Part shown: in pieces, positions 54,204 to 64,000 of the stretch
Numbering within the stretch: position 1 is the first letter of the stretch
Layout: every line of letters begins with the position of its first letter
Origin: Favolaschia claudopus
Lineage: Eukaryota; Basidiomycota; Agaricomycetes; Agaricales; Mycenaceae
NCBI GenBank assembly: GCA_037176885.1
Contig: JAWWNJ010000031.1
Location: 1 to 64,000, forward strand
Length of the DNA stretch: 64,000 nucleotides
Direction: 5' to 3'
Translations under genes and position numbers: made by a program
Notes under the pieces: model-generated
Seen by the model: the letters and a program-made list of their open reading frames with translations, nothing else
The model's database searches: none
Told to the model about the DNA's origin: nothing

Positions 54204-56280
54204 TCAGCTCGTTCGTACAAGACGAAGCCATGCATGTATACACTCACGACACGCAATCGTCGCCTCCAGCGCCATGATCTTATTCTGCTGCTCCACAATG
54301 CAGATCTGGCTCCGATACAACGCCGTCGAATCTCGCATCCCGGCAGAAGAGACTATGTTACGAAGACCGTTCACCGGTCAGTTGGAGGACACCACCAGCC
54401 AAAGATTAAAGATTCACGCACCCCGCTCGTTCAACGCCCGGAGTTCCTGAATCCGGTGCTCTAACCGGCGTATGGTATCCAGCTCCGCCGTAGAACTAGT
54501 TGCTCGGTGCATCACAGGCTGCTCGCCCCCCGACGCCATCATGTCCAATGTGCCCGTACGCGCGAGCCCGAGATCGCCTCGAAACAGAGGATTGATATCC
54601 CGGCTTCCGTTCTGAGGATAGTGCAGGGTGCCTCCGATGGGCTGGGCATCTGCGTTGTCTGGATTATTCATCATCAGCATCGCGGGCAGATTCAGCTGCG
54701 CGCGAGGACGTACAATATATGTGTTGCAAGTCGCGAGCGGCGCGGTTTCTTGCGGTGAAGGAGACGTTGGTGCCTTTGCCTGCCGGGAGCGTCATTGTCA
54801 TTAGTGGGACGCGGTGTGCTGCGGGGATTTTGATTTCGGTTTCCAGGGCGGTGAGCTGCGCTTTCGCTGAAGTTGGGGGGACAGTGAAAGAGTGAAAGCA
54901 TCATGTCAGACGGATACACGAGATGGGTGAACAAGAGACTCCTACCATCTACAGCCGTGTTTTCGGCGGCGACACGGTCTACGTTTCGGTGAGTGCCTTC
55001 GCTCGAGGAAGATGATGTGTACAAAGAACTCACGCGCATCGGAAGGCTTCATCATCTCATCGGCGAACCCGTCGCGCATTAAGTCCAGAAGCTCGGGATG
55101 CAATGGCATCCGCTCTTTCGCATAATCAAAGCCCTCCCCATTCAGCTGGCTATCAAGCGCCTCCACCCTCGCTTTCAAAGCAGCATTCTCACTCTCCAGC
55201 CGCTTAACCGCCTCATCGCGCTGCTGTTCCTTCGTCAACGCATCCACCGTCGCTCTCAAAGCAGCCACCTCCGCCTCGAGCTCGCCTAGGGTCTTCGCTG
55301 ACGCCTTGAGTATCGCTTTGTCCGCTTTGACAGCTGCTTGCTCGCGCCGCTCTTTGCTCCGGCGCGTGTTGTTTCTGGGTTTGGCGTAGAATTCGTCCCA
55401 TTCGCTGCGGGTGCTCTGCCTTTCACCGGGTGGCACGGACGGTGTGCCCTCGTCCCTTCCCGATAGCACCTTACGTGTTTTCTTTCGGGGCGGCGGCTTC
55501 TTCTCTCCGTCCTCCGCCTCCACCTCCGCCTCACGCTTCCCGTTGCCATTCAATTTCTTACTGCTCTCCTCCCCTCTACCCACCGCCCCCGCCGCTTCGC
55601 CATTCTCCATCGTCCGCGCCACCATCGTCCTCCCCGCACTCTCAAGATCCCCCGCCTGCAACACCGCGCTGCGCACTTGCCTCCTCGTATTATTGATCGA
55701 CGCAACGGAGTACCACCCGAACTTCTTCATCGGCCAGAGGAATTGGTACGGGAAGTACGGATGCCCCAATAATCCCGCCTCGTCGCCTTTGAGGTTGCGT
55801 GTGCAGTCGGAGGAGACGGCGCTCCAGCGCGTCCATGCGCCGTCAAGTTCATCGGACGTGTTCGTATCGACGGGGAGGTACGCGTACAGCGCCTTGGTTG
55901 CGGAGGAGACGTAGATGTCGCCGAAAGAGAGGTGGTCGGTGAGGTCTGTTGGTGGAGTGTCTGCCGTGCCGATGAGGATGAAAAAGGCGATTTGGAGCTT
56001 GGCGCTGGTGGAGCGGTGGTGGCGGAAGGGGAGGTAGGGGTAGTTTTGAGGGAGGTAGTCGACGAGGAAGGTGTGGGTCGTGGATGTGATTCCTGGGGCG
56101 GCGAAAGCCGCGTGGAGGGGCATGCTGCATGGGTGGGGGGTTTGGATTAGGGTGTCGGTCGTTGGCGATGTGTCTTGGGTCTTGGGGGTCAGTTGGGCTA
56201 TTAGTCGGGGGACGGGAATGGGTTGTGTGTCCTTGTGGAGAGCGGGAGTGAAGTCCGCTTGCAACAGTCTTGGGGCATCC
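54204..56280 (-). CDS. Hypothetical protein, conserved N-terminal region plus coiled coil (paralogue 2)
   Basis: The main exon starts after an acceptor near 56281 and runs to about 55034. Small exons follow, including 54680-54414 and one ending in EQQNKIMALEATIACRE, to TGA at 54206-54204. It shares with paralogue 1 the order THTFLVDYLPQNYPYLPF, FGDIYVSSATKALYAYL, GAWTRWSAVSSD, HPYFPYQFLWPMKKFGW, then a Lys/Arg-rich linker with KKPPPRKKTRK (nuclear-signal-like) and a coiled coil (KTLGELEAEVAALRATVDAL). The short terminal coil matches paralogue 1, so the two arose by tandem duplication. A short first exon may begin at ATG 56445, but the phase does not fit cleanly. Function unknown. Confidence 0.6.
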
Positions 56281-56445
56281 TGTACGGGATTGGATCAAGA
56301 GAAGCGAGTAATAAAACGACTGTACCGAATCATGCTGGCTGGAACTAGGAAAGGCACCATCTTCGCTAGACATCCGAGTTAACTGGAGCATAAAAACAGA
56401 GGGAGAGCCACCGTACCTCATGGAGTCAAGCGTGCTCCGAATCAT

Positions 56446-57407
56446 CGAGTCCTTGAAAACCTCCCTGCCATTGTGCCCCGTCTGCGCGCGTCAACCTCAG
56501 TTCGTCGAAAAAGTCGGATGAGGAGGCGACGACATACCGATTCAGTTTGATCACCACCATCCGCGCTCAAGCGATAAGGACTCCTCATCAGCCAAGGGCA
56601 GACACATGAAGGGGTAGAGCTGAGCAAACCTTGCGTGCTCAAGCCCCATCAGAATCGGAGACTTTGCGCGGTCTGTGGCGCGTCAAATTTGGCTCAAAGA
56701 ATTATGGACTTGGAGCGATGTGATGGTACGAAAAGAAGCCCTCCCCAACTATGTAATTGAATATCCAATCAGTGGCAATTGGCCGGGGCTATTCGATAGT
56801 CAATCACAATTTTTTCAAAGTTCACAAACGTTTCGTCGATACCAGTCGATACCACAGTACAGTCCAGAATTCAGCGTGACGGGGGACTCAGAGAAAAAAG
56901 GAATGAATCACACGTGACCGCGTACCCCTCACCTTCTGACTCTGCAGTGCCTCCAAGTTTTCAATTTTTTGTGAAGCTCCGGACAAGACAAGACAACTTT
57001 GAAATACATGATACGGTATACCCAGCAAGGAAATAAATCCAGAAAATTGCCAATATCTCGCAGAGGATGACCGCATCTGCATTCTTCGTCGATGTCAAAG
57101 CCGCCGACACAACACGATCGACTCGGAGGCTGCATTACAATGGATCGATCGAGGTTCTCCGACCAAAGCAAAGCGTCATTCCGCTCTCTCTCTCACTTCC
57201 GTTTGTTCTTCGACCACGACCACATTCCTATCCCTCCCAGTCTCGCCTACAGCCTACCCGCCCCGCCCTGCCTCGCGCAGACGCCCAACCCCACGCCTAC
57301 GCCCACGCTCAAACTACCTCGCCAAATCTACCCACCTCGCCTCGCGCGTCTCAAACTATCCCGCCTCGCCACGCTCGCCTCGCGCACGACAACCACAACG
57401 ACACATC
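56446..57407. other. Intergenic
   Basis: No gene is supported. The plus frames at 57067-57411 and 57092-57667 are C-rich shadows of the leader and first exon of the next gene. The interval is presumably shared promoter space for the divergent genes on each side. Confidence 0.35.
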
Positions 57408-58722
57408 ATGACCACCCTCACCACCGCCCTCCTCAGCCCCTTCTCCCTCCCCGCCTCCCTCCTGCGCATCTTCTTCCCCTACTCCCACCCCCCGTCAACC
57501 TCTCCTTCTCCCTCTTCCCCGCCTACGCCCACGCTCCCCGCCAGCAAAAGCGACTCCCTCTGCAGCGCACCTCGCCCCCGCCCTCGCCATGGGGGTGCCC
57601 AAAGTGGAAGACGCCCACAGAGCGCCGCCGGTGCCGTGGAAGGATATTGGCGCTGGGCGGGTCCTGAGAGTGGCGTTATCCTGTACCAGTATCATCATCA
57701 TCATCAGCGAACGACGGAGGAGGAGGGGGAGGAAGTGGGATTGAATTTGAAGGTACGTACATATACATGCCAGAACCCACCTCGCCGAGCTGATAACGAC
57801 TATTTCAAAGACGCTCGCGGACGTGCAAGTCTCCCATCCCTCGCCGGTGTTTGCGTGTCGGCCGCGGCGCGTGCGGACGTATTACCCCGCGCCTGAAGCG
57901 ACTAGCGCGAGCTGCTGTGAGGACGCAGTCGATGCTGTTATGCATGCGCTCGACAGCCGCGAGAGGCTCTTTTCCTTATCCGTCACCTCAGACGACTCCT
58001 CCTTCGACGACTTGGATTTGGATCTGGATATCTCGCTCATCAGCGACACCTCCACCACTTCCTCCAGCTTCGACGGCAATGCCGACTCCGACACCTCCTT
58101 CTCATCTTCGTCGTTCGTCCTCCCCCCACCACCAGCGGCGCCCCATTCCCAACACAGTCACAACCTCGGCCTCGGCATCAGCGGGCTCTTCAAAGCAGAC
58201 GGCTCGCCTTTCGACGGGATGGGTGTCGTTTCCTTCGGGGCGCACGCTGCCGAGTCCGAGTCTAGTTCTAGTAGTCCTCCGCGACGCCGCGTTCCGGATG
58301 GCCATGGCCTCTCGCGTGCGTTTTTGGAAGAGGCGGAGCGGACGTGGGCTGCGGACCCGCATCATCGGATGTTGAGTGTTATTGAGGAGGAGGAAGATGT
58401 CGAGGAGGGCGAGCAAATTGTTGTTCCGCCAAGGGGTGAGAGCAGAGCGAGCGAGCGATTGGGAGAGAGCGTGCATGCGGCGAGGACGGAGAACACGACA
58501 AAGCTGAGGACTACGAGACCAGTTGTAAGGAAACGCGATTTGTCGACGCTTGATACGATTTCGAGTGGGCTTAAGCGGCGGCAGAACAAGCTCAAGCCCA
58601 AGTCGTCGTCGTCGTCGGAGCCTGCGTCTCCTATTCGTTCGTCGTCGGCGCCGCTGAGGCGCTCGCCTTCAAAGGAGCCGAGTGCAAGGCCGAGGACGCC
58701 GCTTCCTGTTTGGCATCGCTGA
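57408..58722 (+). CDS. Hypothetical Ser-rich, low-complexity protein
   Basis: Exon 1 is 57408-57752 (115 codons, MTTLTTALLSPFSLPASLLR). The intron 57753-57810 (GTACGT...AAAG) keeps phase, and exon 2 is 57811-58722; 418 residues. The N-terminus has a hydrophobic start, which may be a weak signal or anchor, then Pro/Ser stretches. Exon 2 contains an acidic SDDSSFDDLDLDLDISLISD region, long Ser runs, an EEEEDVEEGEQ patch and a basic, Ser/Pro-rich C-terminus (PSKEPSARPRTPLP) with many possible phosphorylation sites. No domain is recognised. The acidic/Ser character would fit a regulatory protein, but that is only a guess. Confidence 0.65.
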
Positions 58723-59672
58723 GTGGGTTTGCTGCGCAGGGGGAGTCTTTTGGTGGGTTGGACTTGGTTTGGACTTGACGAAATTTCATGTATGTTATGT
58801 GTACGAATAACGAGAACGACGACGCCGATTCACCGCAAACCCATGACGCGTCGTGTGTCGCCCAGAAGCCCGAATCTTGCGCTGTAGACCTCTTCGGCGG
58901 CTGGAACAAGCCAGATTGTTATAATTTGAGTGAGCTGAGCCATAAGTGGCGATTCGTTGAGTGCTTGAGACCATCGAGGAGTCAGGACAACGAGTTGACG
59001 AGGAGGACGTTGTTGGCGCGCTGACTCATGCTTTCCCACGGCCCCGCTTCCCATCAACCATCCACCAACCTTGAGCCAGCCTCCCAAAGTCTGAGTCGGG
59101 GTTCACAATGAATCAATTGAATGCTAGTAATAAGGTTGACCTAGTCTCCCAGAGGCAGAGTAGATCAATTCCCTTCAACCTTCGTGTTACTCAGGATATT
59201 CCTTGATCTGACGTCTGCTTTTTGATCTTGGGGGCTTAACGGTTGCCTCGTTTCGAACTCCGCTGATCTCACGTGTTGCTCAATCACGACCAAATACCGC
59301 GCTTCATGAGTAGTTATTTGACGTGTTTCGACGCGCCAATAGGCCCTGGGATTCATCTTTTACATTTAATATATACCTTTGATATATTATACCACTATAT
59401 GCCGGAGTAAGGAATGCAATATCTTCTCGAATCCCGTACCCACAACCTGCACTTCATGGAAAAAAGGAAAGCAGACTGAAGCGCTCAGCCTATGGAGAAT
59501 AGGAGGCCGAAAGGAGTGAGAAACAAGTACTTGTAATGAGATGCACCGAGAGTAGCTTGTACTACTCCCCGACCTCAGCAGAAAACAGGCCATCAAAATA
59601 CGAGATCAGCCCATCACTCAAATTTTGAAAGTGAATTTGAAAATCACACCTCTTGCGACGACGCGTCTCGAC
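58723..59672. other. Intergenic
   Basis: No gene is supported. Minus frames at 58909-58631 and 59087-58830 are short and featureless. An AT-rich stretch with TATATTATACC near 59385-59395 lies about 280 bp upstream of the helicase ATG and could be part of its promoter or the edge of a mobile unit. Confidence 0.35.
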
Positions 59673-62117
59673 ATGGCGGTGGCGGCCGCTTCGCCACCTG
59701 CTGTTGCCCCGCCCTTTGACTGGTCCAAGCGCCGTGACTATGCGTGGTTTTCCGCCGAAGGTGCACAAAAAATCCGTCAAAAAGTCGCGCCGTTTGTTAG
59801 CTTTGCGCTAGACACGTTCCAGGTTGAGTGCGCAGCAAGAATTTTGGATGGGCAAGATGTTCTGTGTATTAGCGCGACTGGGACGGGAAAGACAGCACTC
59901 ATATATGCACCTTTAATGACCCGTGAGGGCACAATTTCCCTCGTAATATCTCCGACCAATTTTCTTCAGCGAGACATGGTAGAAAGATACTCAATTCATG
60001 CACCATATTGTCACTGACCTTTATAAAGGTGGCCAGTATGCAGAAAAAAGGCATTGCGGCCTTGGCAATCAATTCGGACACACTTATTGCTGCGTCGCTA
60101 GCTTCTCCCACACGAGACCTCTGGGCGGAGGCAAAGACGGGTGCCTATCGACTTATCTTTGTTGGTCCAGAAATGATGAAGAGCCCAGAGTACCAGGGAT
60201 TCATCACAGATCCCAGTGTCCGTTCGCGTCTTGGACAATTCACCGTGGATGAGCTTCATCTTGCGGACGAATGGGGAGCGGATTTCCGAAAAGACTTTCA
60301 AGATATCTCCACAATGCGAGCCAGACTGCCAGACCACACCACCTTTGTTGGCCTTTCAGCGAGCATTGAGCCAGGGCGCCAGTATGCGGCGTGTGTCAAG
60401 TTGATGGGATTCCGGGCTGGTTTTCATCTTGAAAAGCAAGACTGCGAACGCCGTAACGTTGCGCTGATTGTGCGCGTCATCCGATACACTTCTTCTGGCC
60501 TCGTCTTCCTCGACCTCGAGTTTCTCGTTCCACCTGGGATCACTAAAGCATCAGATGTACCCAAATACCTTGTCTTTGTACAAAGTATCGAGCAGGGGCA
60601 TCGCGTTGTCAATTACCTTCGCAGCTTGCTGCCAGCCCACCTTCAGAAGGATGCACGGAAGCTCATCCGCCACCATCACTCAATGGCCTGCCCAGAATGC
60701 AAAGCGGAAGGCATGGAGTCACTTTACAAATGCGGGGAGGACCGAGACTGTCTTGTTCACGTCTCGACAGATGTGTTGACGGTCGGTGTTGATATTCCGG
60801 GCCTTGCAGGGGTGGTGATTTTCGACAAAATCCAAAGCTTATCCGCGCTCTTGCAGCGAGCAGGCCGGCCAGTTCGGGAGCGAGGGACAAGCGGTTTTGC
60901 TTATATCTATGTTTCCAAGGCTAACATGGCGGAAGCCATGGCTTACCTCAATTCGGAAGCGGGCAAGGGAGACAAACGAGTTTTGGAGGCGAAAGATCCA
61001 ACTTCTTATGTTCCCGAGACCGTTGACGACTCGGAGCCACTTCCAAACTCCACGAGGGTTAATCCCGCAGAAGATACACCGGCCAGAGATTCCGAAAACA
61101 CACAGAACACCACCACATGTACCGAAACACAGGGCACGGCAGTCACCGCACGCAAAGCAGCACAAGCAGCCCCGAAGCAAAAACCGGTCGCACCTTTAAA
61201 GACGGCGCACAAGACTTGCGCCTCGTTACTCCTTGTCTTCGCTGCGCATGCCCGTAACCGGTGTGTCACTCGGCAGATAAATATCATTTATAGGAATCCC
61301 GAGGTGGATCGAGACTGTGGGAGGTGTAGCTCTTGCGTGGGAGACAGTGTACCCAAACCGCGCGAAACAGAAACCTCTTCTGCGCAGCCGTCTCAGGACG
61401 TGACGGGGTTGGAAGTTAGCAAAGTGCCGGGTTACATGAAGCCGCAAAACAAGGATCTCAAAACTGTGACGGCAAAACTCGAGCATGCAGCGTACACCCT
61501 ACGGCAGAGCCAGCCAGCTTGTCCCGATGCTCTCCTCATCAGTGCTCGAATCTTTCTACCCCCAAATATTGTCACCTCGATCATCACCGACTTTTTACTT
61601 ATCGAGTCCGAGGAGGTTTTCTTTGAACGAGTCCGGGATTGGAAGTACAAGGACGAGTTTGGCGGAGGGCTGTGGAATGTGGTCAAGATTCTCGCGGACG
61701 ATTTACGCAGTGAGCTGATCACACGCCATGACGAGAATCTCGAGAAGCAGCGCATCGCACGCCTGCACAAGTGGATCGTGTCTGCGGGACTGGAGCATAT
61801 CAAACGGGTTTCATTGAAGCTCGGTCCCCCACCTCCCCGCAGCTTGTCTGCAGCCCCGTCGATTGCTGCTACCCCAACCAATGACTCTGTCCCTCCCCAT
61901 CCGCCTGAAAACCCTGCCAACCTGACTACCAAAATCCCACCCACCAAATTCTATGCCGGCTCGCCCAAGCGCAAAGCAGCGGGACAATCACAGCGCAAAG
62001 GATCGTCGAAACGGCCGAAAAGAACAGTAAGTGTTCAGCTATATTACATTACTGTCTATTCATACATTTCGGCAGGACAAAGAAAATATGGCGCCTGCTG
62101 CAAACCAAAAATTATAA
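59673..62117 (+). CDS. RecQ-like DNA helicase
   Basis: Three exons in exact phase, 59673-59978, 60029-62026 and 62076-62117, give 781 residues from MAVAAASPPAVAPPFDW. The motifs are Walker A ATGTGKTALIYAP (about residue 70), DELHLADEWG (DExH box), TFVGLSASIEPG (motif III), STDVLTVGVDIPGL and LLQRAGRPVRERG (motif VI). A RecQ zinc-binding end follows (CASLLLVFAAHARNRC to DCGRCSSC). A CPEC...C insertion lies before motif V. The C-terminal 300 residues are family-specific, ending with a Lys/Arg-rich KRKAAGQSQRKGSSKRPKR tail. RecQ enzymes unwind DNA 3' to 5'. The gene is convergent with a DUF6589-like gene only 28 bp away, a pairing that suggests a mobile or linked unit rather than a housekeeping RecQ. 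Confidence 0.8.
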
Positions 62118-62145
62118 TTCACTATGGTTAGGTACGTATAGTATC

Positions 62146-63999
62146 CTATTCATCCTCCGAATCAGAGCTCTCGTCTGATTCCTCGTCTCCGACACAGTGT
62201 AAAAGTCCATCAATCACTATATTAGGGAGCGGAAGTCTGTCGGGAGATGTAGAGTCCTCGGCAGCGTCCTCTTCTGCATGTATATTACTTGCATTGGCAA
62301 GTGTCCGTTTAATAAATTCCTTCACTTTACCGCCAGAAAGTTTGAGGTACCCAGCCGTAAAATCATCACTTGCTGAATGACCAAAGTCACGGCCTGCGCG
62401 AAATTTGTGAAGCTGCCGCTCTCGCATTGCCGTTGCTAACTCTTTCATTGCGGCCTCCTTCTTGCGCCGCTTATGGCGCCCTCCGGTTTTTCCAATTCCC
62501 ACCGCTGCTTTCATCGTCTCGCTCGCTTTGACAAAGGCTCGAATATTATAAGACACAATTTCTTGATAGAATGAGTCACCAAACGATGCATCGCGACGCT
62601 GCGAGGCTTTTTTCAGCAGCTTGATATTATGCTCTTGCATCTGGTCCATAGGAAAACATCCTCCGCGCTCTTCCGTGAACGTGCAAAGCCAATTATTGAG
62701 TGTCGCTTTTTGTAGGTCTGTGGAGTACTCATATTGAAAATTGCATGCCACTTCAAGTAACTCGTTCGCATATTTGTTCTTGCCGCAGCCGGGAAATGTG
62801 AATGTCCATACCTTCAGATTGACCAGCTTCAATTATAAATTGAGATTTCAGAAAGATATGAAGCACTCACGGCCATAACATTCATTGCGCGTCCGATATC
62901 ACCGTCTGAGATGGCATGCTGGAACTCGTAGTGGAGCATGCTATCACGGAGACGAAGAATGGTATTGGCAAGAACCATGTCTCCGCGCGCCAGGTCAACA
63001 TCCATTTCATCTTCAGCGAGAGACTGTGACAATGGTTCCCCGAGCACAAAAAAAGATGTGTCGCCGTAGCGTGCCCGTTCCGAGGCAGCGACAGTCATGT
63101 AACTGCTGACAAGCTTCTTGCTTAGATTCAGGATGTCTTCGATCGGGATTGGATTCGTCTTGAAGTATGACTCAAGGTCTTCGGTGGAGAGCATCACTCT
63201 GAGGAACAGCGATGAATTTTCGGGCATTCAATTGAAACAAAGACTTACTTCCAGCAGTCAATAATCTCGGCACGCAGAGTGTCGAAAACAAAATTCTGGG
63301 TGGGATAATAGTCCGGCCGCTTCACATCTTTAATCTTGCGCTTGAGAATGGTGTTAATAAAATAGAAGCTTGACATATCTCCCATCTCCGCATTTGAATT
63401 TGTCCGACCCCAATGAGTTGAGAGAACCCGCTCCAGATCTGCCCAACCCATATGCCAGAGTTGTATCAGAGGCAGGGCCCACCCATAACGCGAATATCCA
63501 TGGGGACAATCATCAAGAAATCTTTGTAGCGTCCGAATTTTCTCGACCGTAGATTGATCACCACCGACAATGATGAGGAGTTTATCGACTTCCTTTTTGT
63601 CCATTCCCAGCTGCCGCAGAATAAGATCATCGAGAACATCACGATTTCCCTGGGCTGCCCCCTCATCGTGCCCTGACGTAGCAAGCGGATGTATCTGAGT
63701 GACATGTCCATCGGGTATTCGATGTTTTGCATGAGTTGTCCGCAAGCGCAGGTTGATCCATGCTTGGTGGGGGGTTAAAACCGGCGTGTCAGCTATGAGG
63801 AAAGTGACACAGTGCAGAGCCATGACAGACGTGAGCTCCTGCATCTCGATGCGATCCATAAGGACCTCCGTAGTAAGCTGTGACCGGACACCAGCCTTGC
63901 GAGCCTCGTTCAAAGGCTGCGGATCAAATGCCTTCTCGACATCGCAGTTTACGACCTCTACAAGCGTAGCAGCGGTGCCACTGTCCATAGCATCATGTT
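62146..63999 (-). CDS. DUF6589-like protein, partial at window edge
   Basis: Exons 63999-63249, 63198-62871 and 62826-62146 splice in phase; the first is still open at the window end, so the N-terminus is missing. The core block around 63590-63430 has VGGDQSTVEKIRTLQRFLDD followed by LPLIQLWHMGWADLERVL, which fits the GDQxT...W/F-H pattern I associate with DUF6589 proteins of Agaricomycetes. The last exon has a Lys/Arg-rich patch (GGRHKRRKKEAAMKEL) and an acidic tail (GDEESDESSDSEDE). The function is not established. An acidic-residue nuclease or transposase-like core is possible, but I cannot show a catalytic triad with the N-terminus missing. Confidence 0.6.
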
Positions 64000-64000
64000 G

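Noticed and set aside
1..64000. CRISPR arrays, tRNA or rRNA genes, bacterial operon signals
   Set aside because: No spaced direct-repeat array or cloverleaf-type gene was noticed, and the intron-rich genes show a eukaryotic genome.

Overview
The window looks like nuclear DNA of a mushroom-type fungus (Basidiomycota, Agaricomycetes). Real genes are cut by many short introns of about 50-60 bp, and several encode families I associate with Agaricomycetes: a KDZ transposase with cysteine clusters, a RecQ-like helicase beside a DUF6589-like protein, an F-box protein and a sedolisin protease. No tRNA, rRNA or CRISPR array was seen.

Left half (about 3.1-34.7 kb): a nested pair of LTR retrotransposons. 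The outer element (3124-34737, minus strand) is a giant Ty3/gypsy-like element with about 1.84-kb LTRs, a CCGC target duplication, a tRNA-type primer site, a polypurine tract, gag, protease and RT/RNase H/integrase. Without its nested guest it is about 20 kb. About 9 kb between the end of pol and the 3' LTR holds at least five intron-bearing genes on the opposite strand, three of which show a Zn2Cys6-like cysteine pattern. A second, chromodomain-type Ty3/gypsy element (14777-26325, minus strand, 172-bp LTRs, TTTTC target duplication) has inserted into the outer integrase. It carries its own extra ORF downstream of pol.

The two outer LTRs differ only by about 17 one-base (or run-length) indels in homonucleotide runs and by no substitution I could see. 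The retroelement ORFs are likewise broken mainly by one-base frameshifts. Most genes right of 36 kb splice with exact phase. This looks like uncorrected long-read consensus error in repeats, so the elements may be young and intact.

Right half (36-64 kb): (i) a convergent gene pair 36 bp apart, a ten-exon protein with an HxD...H oxygenase-like core and RG-rich tail (36512-39619, plus) and an apparently intact six-exon KDZ transposase (39656-41862, minus), a candidate composite DNA transposon; (ii) an F-box gene; (iii) a 0.5-kb terminal-inverted-repeat element at 44768-45273; (iv) a GC-rich gene-poor stretch; (v) a secreted sedolisin-type peptidase gene with one frameshift; (vi) two tandem paralogues of an unrecognised family with a globular N-terminal region and a coiled coil; (vii) a Ser-rich hypothetical protein; (viii) a second convergent pair, 28 bp apart, RecQ-like helicase (plus) and DUF6589-like protein (minus, running off the window).
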